Shown: in pieces, positions 1 to 10,803 of the stretch
How the letters are laid out: every line of letters starts with the position of its first letter
How positions within the stretch are numbered: position 1 is the stretch's first letter
Assembly (NCBI GenBank): GCA_046756945.1
Contig: JBHHXI010000104.1
Span: forward strand, 1-10,803
From: JACZQZ01 sp046756945
Lineage (GTDB): Bacteria; Pseudomonadota; Alphaproteobacteria; Rhodospirillales; 2-02-FULL-58-16
DNA length: 10,803 nucleotides
Direction of reading: 5' to 3'
Made by a program: the position numbers and the translations under genes
Notes under the pieces: model-generated
The model's database searches: none
Told to the model about the DNA's origin: nothing
The model's input: the letters and a program-made list of their open reading frames with translations, nothing else

Positions 1-2856
<2,856 letters not shown>

Positions 2857-2898
2857 GGATTACTCTCCTCGACCGCCGGAAACCGCTCGGTCGTCCGC

Positions 2899-7059
<4,161 letters not shown>

Positions 7060-7242
7060 TAAACGTCCCCACGATTCGGGATTTCGGTATCGGCCCGGCC
7101 CGGCGGCAGCCGGAGCCTAAGGACCAGTGATTGCAAGGACCGCGGGCGCCGGCACCGGGCCGGCAACCCCCGCCCGGGCGCGCGTCTGCCCGGTCCGCGG
7201 CCGTCAAGCGCCACGCGGCGCCCGAACACCAGACCGGGCACC
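7060..7242 (-). promoter_or_regulatory. Structured rplL-rpoB spacer (possible attenuation or RNA-processing region)
   Basis: This 183-base noncoding spacer carries three short GC-rich hairpins in the transcript. One at 7208-7221 has a GCGCC/GGCGC stem with a 4-base loop. One at 7148-7164 has a GCCGGC/GCCGGC stem with a 5-base loop. One at 7100-7113 has a CCGGC/GCCGG stem with a 4-base loop. None is followed by a U tract, so I do not call an intrinsic terminator. In E. coli the equivalent spacer holds a partial attenuator and an RNase III cleavage site that set the ratio of stalk protein to polymerase. A similar role here is inference from position only. The last bases before rpoB supply its GGGGA ribosome site. 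Confidence 0.45.
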
Positions 7243-7617
7243 CTATTTGAGCTCGACCGTGGCGCCGGCATCTTCCAGCTTTTTCTTGATCTCCTCGGCC
7301 TCATCCTTCTTGACGCCTTCCTTGATTTCCTTCGGCGTCGATTCCACCAGGTCCTTGGCTTCCTTCAGCCCGAGGCTGGTGATGGCCCGGACTTCCTTGA
7401 TGACGTTGATCTTTTTCTCGCCGAAGGACACGAGGACAACGTCGAACTCGTCCTTCTCGACCGGCGCCTCGCCGGCCGCGGCACCGGGCGCGGCGGCCGC
7501 GGCCACCGGCGCGGCGGCCGAAACGCCCCACTTCTCTTCCAGCATCTTGCTCAGCTCGGCCGCCTCGATGACGGTCAGGCTCGACAGGTCTTCGGCGATC
7601 TTCTCCAGGTTAGCCAT
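7243..7617 (-). CDS. rplL: Large ribosomal subunit protein L7/L12
   Basis: Multicopy stalk protein of the 50S subunit that recruits and stimulates the translational GTPases (EF-Tu, EF-G, IF2). It has 124 residues, the usual size. The N-terminal dimerisation domain covers about 1-32 (MANLEKIAEDLSSLTVIEAA). An alanine- and proline-rich flexible hinge covers about 33-53. The C-terminal GTPase-contact domain covers about 56-124, with EKKINVIKEVRAITSLGLKE and KDLVESTPKEIKEGV typical of the family. I chose the ATG at 7617 because MANLEK is the family N-terminus and an AAGGAG ribosome site lies 9 bases upstream. The frame stays open further upstream into rplJ, but that extension resembles nothing and is rejected. 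The stop is TAG. It lies 49 bases after rplJ, consistent with translation at a higher level than L10. Confidence 0.98.
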   Translation of the reverse strand: MANLEKIAEDLSSLTVIEAAELSKMLEEKWGVSAAAPVAAAAAPGAAAGEAPVEKDEFDVVLVSFGEKKINVIKEVRAITSLGLKEAKDLVESTPKEIKEGVKKDEAEEIKKKLEDAGATVELK

Positions 7618-7649
7618 GGTGTCTTTCTCCTTGGGCTTGAACTGTCCGT

Positions 7650-7665
7650 GTCCCGGAATTGGGAC
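7650..7665 (-). other. Small hairpin in the rplJ-rplL spacer
   Basis: A perfect 5-bp inverted repeat (GTCCC/GGGAC) with a 6-base loop begins one base after the rplJ stop codon. It lies between that stop and the AAGGAG ribosome site of rplL. It is too short to be a terminator and lacks a U tract. It may have no function. Confidence 0.3.
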
Positions 7666-7666
7666 G

Positions 7667-8185
7667 TCACGCGGTTTTCCCCTGCTCGGCATAGGCACCC
7701 AGCACGCGGGCGACCTGGCCGGCCGGCGCCTGCAGCACACCGACGATACGGGTCGCGGGCGCGCTGATCAGGCCGACGATTATGCCCCTGAGTTCGTCCA
7801 ACGACGGCAAAGCGGCCAGGGCCTTGACACGATCGACGTCGAGCCGTTCCGCGCCAAGCGCACCACCCAGGACCACCAGGTTGTCGTTGTCCTTGGCGAA
7901 ATTCACAGCCACCTTGGCGGCCGACACCGGGTTCTCGGAATAGGCGATCGCGGTCGGCCCGGTGAACAGGTCGTGCAGGTCCTGGTATTTCGTCCCTTCA
8001 AGGGCACGACGGGTGAGCCGATTCTTGGTCACCTTGAAGCCGGCCCCCTCGGCGCGCATCCGGTCGCGAAGATCGCCCATATCCGTCACCGTCAACCCCG
8101 AGTAATGGGTGACGACGACGATGGCCGCCTCCTCGAACAGCCGATGCAACGACGAGACCAGCTCTTCTTTTTGTGATCGGTCCAC
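7667..8185 (-). CDS. rplJ: Large ribosomal subunit protein L10 (GTG start)
   Basis: Base of the ribosomal stalk: it binds 23S rRNA and carries L7/L12 dimers on its C-terminal helix. In many bacteria the L10-L12 complex also represses its own mRNA. It has 172 residues, starting MDRSQKEELVSSLHRLFEEA. The rRNA-binding N-terminal domain includes HYSGLTVTDMGDLRDRMR at about 27-44 and the basic stretch KVTKNRLTRRAL at about 51-62. The alanine-rich C-terminal helix, ending AGQVARVLGAYAEQGKTA, is where L12 would dock. The start is GTG at 8185, supported by the family N-terminus and by GGAG 7 bases upstream. An ATG 4 bases further upstream is in another frame and sits only 3 bases from the same GGAG. 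The gene follows a 340-base leader with an L10-binding RNA motif and precedes rplL by 49 bases. The stop is TGA. Confidence 0.97.
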   Translation of the reverse strand: MDRSQKEELVSSLHRLFEEAAIVVVTHYSGLTVTDMGDLRDRMRAEGAGFKVTKNRLTRRALEGTKYQDLHDLFTGPTAIAYSENPVSAAKVAVNFAKDNDNLVVLGGALGAERLDVDRVKALAALPSLDELRGIIVGLISAPATRIVGVLQAPAGQVARVLGAYAEQGKTA

Positions 8186-8200
8186 TCATCGTCTCCGGTT
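8186..8200 (-). promoter_or_regulatory. Ribosome binding site that decides the rplJ GTG start
   Basis: In the transcript the sequence reads CCGGAGACGATGAGTG. GGAG lies 7 bases before GTG, a normal spacing, but only 3 bases before the overlapping out-of-frame ATG. GTG is therefore the better start and also gives the conserved L10 N-terminus. Use of the ATG would yield an unrelated peptide of about 63 residues in another frame. Confidence 0.7.
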
Positions 8201-8360
8201 TTCTGCTCCGGTCCGCCCCCGCGAGGGTCGGCTCCGAAGCGGTTGCACCTGCGGCCTCCCGGGCTCCCGAGGGGCCGGTTCGCCTGTCCAGTGCAGCAGT
8301 TCAAGCCGTTGGCGGGCGCCTTCAGTGGACTTGCACGGAATCGCCCAAAAACGGTTCTCA

Positions 8361-8440
8361 GCACTGTCTGTGCAGGCGGGAGCGCCCTTTAAGCCGCCAG
8401 CGGAGGACATGCCTCCCCGGGCGGCACCTACAGTCTTGGA
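8361..8440 (-). ncRNA. Ribosomal protein L10 leader (L10-L12 binding RNA element)
   Basis: This cis-regulatory RNA lies in the 5' leader of rplJ. The transcript carries AAGACTGTAGGTGCC at about 8437-8423 and GCCTGCACAGACAGTG at 8377-8362. The two pair as ACUG/CAGU, then a 5-base ACAGA bulge, then UAGGU/GCCUG. Enclosed between them is a GCCGCC/GGCGGC hairpin capped by GGAGG/CCTCC (about 8426-8393), followed directly by CUUAA. This matches the order I recall for the E. coli rplJ leader: GACCGCAGG, hairpin, CUUAA, CCUGCGUAGACGGU. That arrangement forms the kink-turn that binds L10 with L12 for translational repression. Element and role rest on this family pattern; an Rfam covariance search would settle it. 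No convincing intrinsic terminator follows. Confidence 0.85.
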
Positions 8441-8468
8441 CAGGTCGGGGACGACACCTGTCATCCCC
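8439..8468 (-). promoter_or_regulatory. Two mutually exclusive hairpins just upstream of the L10-binding element
   Basis: Hairpin A pairs GGGGAUGAC (8468-8460) with GUCGUCCCC (8455-8447) around an AGGU tetraloop: nine pairs, one of them U-G. Hairpin B pairs GACAGGU (8462-8456) with ACCUGUC (8445-8439): seven Watson-Crick pairs around a 10-base loop. They share bases, so only one can form at a time. B ends against the AAGAC that opens the L10-binding stem. The pairing is seen directly. A switching role is inference. Confidence 0.5.
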
Positions 8469-8478
8469 TATGCCGTTC

Positions 8479-8495
8479 CCGGTCGTGGCGACCGG
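8479..8495 (-). other. Perfect 7-bp hairpin downstream of rplA
   Basis: CCGGTCG and CGACCGG are separated by 3 bases, and two further A-T pairs are possible across a one-base bulge. It starts about 30 bases after the rplA stop. There is no U tract on the transcript side, so it is not a classic terminator. It could protect the rplKA transcript 3' end or mark a processing point. Confidence 0.45.
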
Positions 8496-8525
8496 AAACC
8501 GCAACCCGACACAACCCGGCCCGCC

Positions 8526-9221
8526 TCAGCCGGCCAGGTTGGCAACGTTCAGTTTCAAGCCGGGGCCCATGGTCGAACTCAAGCTCACCCGCTTGAGGTA
8601 CGTCCCCTTGGCGCCGCTCGGCTTGGCCTTGTTGATGGCGTCGACGAACGCCGTGATGTTCTCGGACAAGGCCTCGGCCGTGAAGCTGGCCTTGCCGATG
8701 CCGGCGTGCACGATGCCTGCCTTTTCGACGCGAAACTCGATCTGGCCGGCCTTCGCCGCCTTGACCGCCGCCGTGACGTCGGGGGTCACCGTGCCCAACT
8801 TGGGGTTGGGCATGAGGCCCCTCGGCCCGAGGATCTTGCCCAGGCGTCCGACCACCGCCATCATGTCCGGCGTCGCGATGCACCGGTCGAAGGGAATCTC
8901 GCCCTTGGTCACGCGTTCCGCCAGGTCTTCGGCGCCGACCAGGTCGGCCCCCGCGGCCTCCGCCTCTTTCGCCTTGTCGCCCTTGGCAAAAACGGCCACC
9001 CGCAAGGCCTTGCCGGTACCGTGGGGCAACGCCACGACACCCCGCACCATCTGATCCGCGTGACGCGGATCGACGCCGAGATTGATCGCGATCTCGATCG
9101 TCTCGTCGAACTTGGCGGTGGCGTTACCCTTGATCAGATCGACCGCCGCGGCCAGCTCGTAGGCGCTGTCGCGCTCGATGCGTTCACGCGCCGCGGTCAG
9201 GCGTTTTCCTTTCCCTGCCAT
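8526..9221 (-). CDS. rplA: Large ribosomal subunit protein L1
   Basis: L1 binds the mobile stalk of 23S rRNA and helps release deacylated tRNA from the E site. In E. coli it also represses the L11-L1 mRNA. It has 231 residues, a normal length. It starts MAGKGKRLTAARERI and carries the family blocks TAKFDETIEIAINLGVD at about 55-71, RGVVALPHGTGK at about 80-91 and GRLGKILGPRGLMPNPKLGT at about 149-168. It ends in the usual SLSSTMGPGLKLNV segment. The start at 9221 lies 4 bases after the rplK stop, with only a weak purine stretch as ribosome site, which suggests translational coupling to rplK. The stop is TGA. A hairpin and the L10 leader follow. Confidence 0.98.
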   Translation of the reverse strand: MAGKGKRLTAARERIERDSAYELAAAVDLIKGNATAKFDETIEIAINLGVDPRHADQMVRGVVALPHGTGKALRVAVFAKGDKAKEAEAAGADLVGAEDLAERVTKGEIPFDRCIATPDMMAVVGRLGKILGPRGLMPNPKLGTVTPDVTAAVKAAKAGQIEFRVEKAGIVHAGIGKASFTAEALSENITAFVDAINKAKPSGAKGTYLKRVSLSSTMGPGLKLNVANLAG

Positions 9222-9225
9222 GATC

Positions 9226-9666
9226 TTACGACACCACTTCGATGCCCATGGAGCGCGCGGACCCGGCGATCATGCGGCATGCGGCGTCCATGTCGGTGGT
9301 GTTCAGATCGACCATTTTCTTCTCCGCGATCTGGCGGACCTGTTTCATGGTCACCGTGCCGACGGTTTCCTTTCCCGGCTCCTGCGCGGCCTTCGGAAGC
9401 CCGGCCGCCTTCTTCAGGTAGTAGCTGGCCGGCGGCGTCTTGGTGATGAAGGTAAACGTACGGTCCCGATAAGACGTGATGACCACCGGGATGGGCATGC
9501 CCGGCTCCAACTTATCGGTCTCGGCGTTGAACGCCTTGCAGAACTCCATGATGTTCAGGCCTGCCTGGCCAAGGGCCGGGCCAATGGGCGGCGACGGGTT
9601 CGCCTGCCCCGCCGGCACCTGCAGCCTGATGTAACCGGCAATTCTTTTTGTCGCCTTCTTCGCCAT
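9226..9666 (-). CDS. rplK: Large ribosomal subunit protein L11
   Basis: L11 binds the GTPase-associated region of 23S rRNA at the stalk base, which is the thiostrepton site and is needed for RelA-dependent stringent signalling. It has 146 residues, slightly longer than the common 141-143 because of a short basic N-terminal addition (MAKKATKRIAGYI). The proline-containing N-terminal block QANPSPPIGPALGQAGLNIM at about 20-39 is the hallmark. The C-terminal rRNA-binding domain covers about 75-146 and includes TKTPPASYYLKKAAGLPK and MDAACRMIAGSARSMGIEV. A strong ribosome site (GGAGGG, 4 bases before the ATG) supports the start at 9666. It lies 90 bases downstream of nusG and 4 bases upstream of rplA. 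Confidence 0.98.
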   Translation of the reverse strand: MAKKATKRIAGYIRLQVPAGQANPSPPIGPALGQAGLNIMEFCKAFNAETDKLEPGMPIPVVITSYRDRTFTFITKTPPASYYLKKAAGLPKAAQEPGKETVGTVTMKQVRQIAEKKMVDLNTTDMDAACRMIAGSARSMGIEVVS

Positions 9667-9756
9667 TGTTCCCTCCAGAACACTTAAGCCCGCGGTGCGG
9701 TCATCGCCGTTTTCCGACGGCCGTTGCGCCGGGTCCGCCGGGGCCCATTACAGCCG
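9667..9756 (-). promoter_or_regulatory. nusG-rplK spacer with a small hairpin (candidate site for L1 autoregulation)
   Basis: This 90-base spacer contains a GCCGT/ACGGC hairpin with a 6-base loop at 9706-9721, followed in the transcript by GATGACCGCACC. In E. coli the L1 repressor binds the rplK leader, so this is where such a site would be expected. I cannot match it confidently to the L1 recognition structure. No terminator and no clear promoter were found. Confidence 0.3.
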
Positions 9757-10287
9757 TCAGAGTTTCTCGACCTGGGAATACTCCAGTTCCACCGGTGTCG
9801 CGCGCCCGAAAATGGACACCGCCACCTTGACCCGGGCCCGTTCTTCGTCCACGTCCTTGACGAAGCCGTTAAAGGAGTTAAAGGGCCCGTCGCAGACCCG
9901 CACCTGCTCGCCGACCTCGAAGGTGATCGCCGGCTTCGGCCTCTCGATACCCTCCTGCACCTGGCGCATGATGCGTTCGGCCTCGGCCCCGGAAATGGAC
10001 GTCGGCCGGCCGCGGCCGCCGAGGAATCCGGTTACCTTGGGCGTGTTCTTCACCAGGTGCCAGGTCTCGTCCGTCATTTCCATGTTGACCAGCACATAGC
10101 CCGGGAAGAACTTTCGCTCGGCTTTGACCTTACTGCCGCGGCGCATTTCAACCACTTCCTCGATGGGCACCAGGACGCGCTCGATGACGTCGGTCATGCC
10201 CGCCTGTTTGGCCTGCTCCTCGATGGACTGGGCGACTTTTCTCTCGAACCCCGAGTACACGTGGATGACGTACCACTGCAGCGCCAT
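9757..10287 (-). CDS. nusG: Transcription elongation/antitermination factor NusG
   Basis: NusG binds the RNA polymerase clamp through its N-terminal domain and contacts Rho or ribosomal protein S10 through its C-terminal KOW domain, linking transcription to termination and translation. It has 176 residues. The NGN domain covers about 1-115, with MALQWYVIHVYSGFERKV at the start and RKFFPGYVLVNMEM at about 58-71. The KOW domain covers about 122-176 and contains FEVGEQVRVCDGPF and SIFGRATPVELEYSQVEKL. Phe160 matches the E. coli Phe165 used in Rho/S10 binding. I chose the ATG at 10287 by homology and by a GGGAG ribosome site 9 bases upstream, inside the end of secE. The open frame extends further upstream through secE and part of the tRNA; that extension is not protein-like and is rejected. 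It lies 5 bases after secE. Confidence 0.98.
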   Translation of the reverse strand: MALQWYVIHVYSGFERKVAQSIEEQAKQAGMTDVIERVLVPIEEVVEMRRGSKVKAERKFFPGYVLVNMEMTDETWHLVKNTPKVTGFLGGRGRPTSISGAEAERIMRQVQEGIERPKPAITFEVGEQVRVCDGPFNSFNGFVKDVDEERARVKVAVSIFGRATPVELEYSQVEKL

Positions 10288-10292
10288 CGGCG

Positions 10293-10490
10293 TCAGGCTC
10301 CCAGCCCGAGAATGATTTTCACGCCTTCGGCCAGGATCTGGTCCACCAGGAAGAAGAACAGCGCCGCAAGGATCACCATCAGGAACACCATGCCCGTGGA
10401 AACGCCCGTTTCCTTGCGCGGCGGCCACGTGACCTTGGCCGCTTCCTGCCGCACCTCCTGGGCGAACTGTGCCGGATTTGTTTTCGCCAT
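10293..10490 (-). CDS. secE: Preprotein translocase subunit SecE
   Basis: Essential small membrane subunit that clamps SecY in the SecYEG protein-export channel. It has 65 residues, typical of the short single-span form found outside enterobacteria. The amphipathic N-terminal helix precedes the conserved VTWPPRKET block at about 20-28. One hydrophobic transmembrane segment follows at about 33-56 (TGMVFLMVILAALFFFLVDQ). The ATG at 10490 is the only possible start: an in-frame TGA lies 12 bases upstream, and the protein begins MAKTNPAQFAQEVRQE as expected. There is no clear Shine-Dalgarno sequence before it (GACGGTTTGGTATC). It lies 43 bases downstream of tRNA-Trp and 5 bases upstream of nusG, a placement common to many bacteria. 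Confidence 0.97.
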   Translation of the reverse strand: MAKTNPAQFAQEVRQEAAKVTWPPRKETGVSTGMVFLMVILAALFFFLVDQILAEGVKIILGLGA

Positions 10491-10533
10491 GATACCAAAC
10501 CGTCAATCGGAGCCTGCGCGGCGGGAAAAGCAT

Positions 10534-10610
10534 TGGCAGGAGTGGAGGGACTCGAACCCCCAACCCCCGGTTTTGGAGACCGGTGCTCTAGCCAATTGAG
10601 CTACACTCCT
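10534..10610 (-). tRNA. tRNA-Trp (anticodon CCA)
   Basis: A complete 77-base tRNA including the encoded 3' CCA. The acceptor stem AGGAGTG pairs perfectly with CACTCCT, and the discriminator base is G. The D arm is GCTC/GAGC. The anticodon arm is CCGGT/ACCGG with loop CTCCAAA, placing anticodon CCA at 10574-10576. The T arm is GGGGG/CCCTC with loop TTCGAGT, with one G-U pair. It lies between tuf and secE, a conserved order. It is probably cut from a tuf-secE transcript, since no promoter or terminator is obvious on either side. Confidence 0.98.
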
Positions 10611-10753
10611 TAACGCACCGTCCCACATCCTCTTCCCGGGCCCGCGTCATCGGGAAGAGTACGCCGAGAACGGGGTCGCGCCTGCCCCGCCTTCAAAAGT
10701 CGCTGTCCCGGCAAGCCGGTGGACCGCCCGTTTCCTACCCGGTTGCGCCGGCC
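10611..10753 (-). other. tuf to tRNA-Trp spacer
   Basis: This 143-base noncoding stretch contains two hairpins in the transcript. The first, shortly after the tuf stop, is CCGG-CTTG-CCGG at about 10706-10717, with outer GTC/GAC pairs possible; a TTTT run follows only after a gap. The second is the 9-bp inverted repeat at 10630-10659. I could not identify a convincing sigma-70 promoter. Confidence 0.4.
10630..10659 (-). other. Perfect 9-bp inverted repeat upstream of tRNA-Trp
   Basis: CTCTTCCCG at 10630-10638 is the exact reverse complement of CGGGAAGAG at 10651-10659, with a 12-base spacer. Its near edge is 19 bases from the mature 5' end of tRNA-Trp. Neither strand has a U tract after it, so it is not a classic intrinsic terminator. 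It could be an RNA processing hairpin in the tuf-tRNA precursor, a non-canonical tuf terminator or a protein-binding site. Confidence 0.55.
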
Positions 10754-10803
10754 CTATTCGATAATCGAGGCGACGACGCCGGCACCGACGGTGCGGCCGC
10801 CCT
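10754..10803 (-). CDS. tuf: Elongation factor Tu, last 15 residues (gene runs off the right edge)
   Basis: EF-Tu delivers aminoacyl-tRNA to the ribosome. Only the C-terminal end is in the window, reading GGRTVGAGVVASIIE followed by TAG. This matches the well-known EF-Tu ending (REGGRTVGAGVV..IIE) in domain III. The position directly upstream of tRNA-Trp and secE is the expected place for one tuf copy. Many alphaproteobacteria have a second copy after fusA; whether that is so here cannot be seen. Confidence 0.92.
   Translation of the reverse strand, partial: GGRTVGAGVVASIIE

Larger units (their letters stand above)
8186..8525 (-). promoter_or_regulatory. 340-base rplA-rplJ intergenic leader
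   Basis: This is the longest noncoding stretch in the window. In transcript order it holds a 7-bp hairpin shortly after the rplA stop, two mutually exclusive hairpins at 8439-8468, and the L10-binding element at 8361-8440. These are followed by GC-rich imperfect hairpins, for example around 8253-8276, and by the rplJ ribosome site. A TTTTT run at 8347-8351 is 9 bases from the nearest small hairpin (GCAC/GUGC, 8361-8373), which is a poor terminator arrangement. I searched for a sigma-70 type promoter and found no convincing -35/-10 pair, although a separate rplJL-rpoBC promoter is common here in other bacteria. Confidence 0.7.

Noticed and set aside
7618..7740. Upstream extension of the rplL open frame into rplJ
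   Set aside because: MANLEK at 7617 is the family N-terminus with a correctly spaced AAGGAG; the extension is out-of-frame rplJ sequence.
7127..8176. Plus-strand open frame of 349 codons over rplL and rplJ
   Set aside because: It is antisense to two certain ribosomal protein genes and shows no family resemblance or ribosome site.
8347..8373. GCAC/GUGC hairpin followed by TTTTT as a leader terminator
   Set aside because: The stem is only 4 bp and the T run starts 9 bases after it, so it does not meet intrinsic terminator geometry.
8109..9446. Plus-strand open frame of 445 codons over the L10 leader, rplA and part of rplK
   Set aside because: It is a shadow of the high-GC genes on the minus strand, crosses an intergenic region and has low-complexity composition.
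10288..10563. Upstream extension of the nusG open frame
   Set aside because: It runs through secE and into tRNA-Trp. The conserved NusG N-terminus and a good ribosome site define the start at 10287.
9724..10599. Plus-strand open frame of 291 codons over nusG, secE and tRNA-Trp
   Set aside because: It runs antisense through two real genes and into a tRNA, and resembles no protein family.
10674..10700. TTGAAG as a -35 element for a tRNA-Trp/secE promoter
   Set aside because: No reasonable -10 hexamer lies 16-18 bases downstream, so I do not call a promoter.

Overview
This window is one end-to-end stretch of the conserved bacterial translation/transcription locus. It lies entirely on the minus strand, so transcription runs from high to low coordinates. 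The order in transcription is tuf (only its last 15 codons), tRNA-Trp(CCA), secE, nusG, rplK, rplA, an L10 leader RNA, rplJ, rplL, rpoB and rpoC (first 952 codons; the gene runs off the left edge). The gene order, the high G+C content and the protein sequences point to an alphaproteobacterium: the 1386-residue beta subunit begins MDNSFTGRKRVRKYYGRIA, and its mid-region is of the type found in that class. Genus cannot be called from the sequence.

Region by region. 10754-10803 is the EF-Tu C-terminus. 10611-10753 is a 143-base spacer containing a perfect 9-bp inverted repeat. 10534-10610 is tRNA-Trp with an encoded CCA. 10293-10490 and 9757-10287 are secE and nusG, 5 bases apart. 9226-9666 and 8526-9221 are rplK and rplA, 4 bases apart. 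8186-8525 is a 340-base structured leader carrying the L10-binding RNA motif. 7667-8185 is rplJ with a GTG start. 7243-7617 is rplL. 7060-7242 is a structured spacer. 2899-7059 is rpoB. 1-2856 is rpoC, whose reading frame is uninterrupted to the window edge.

The genes supply the protein-synthesis and RNA-synthesis machinery together: the ribosomal stalk (L11, L1, L10, L7/L12), the elongation factor NusG, the translocon subunit SecE and the two large RNA polymerase subunits. The visible regulation is post-transcriptional. It consists of the L10 leader with mutually exclusive hairpins, tight translational spacing in secE-nusG and rplK-rplA, and hairpins in the rplL-rpoB spacer.

I see no mobile element, CRISPR array, defence system or other accessory cargo, and no credible plus-strand gene. 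The most unusual protein-level observation is a serine in place of the fourth zinc-binding cysteine of the second zinc site of RpoC. The most unusual DNA-level observation is a roughly 7-kb open frame antisense to rpoBC, which reflects total avoidance of TTA, CTA and TCA codons rather than a gene.
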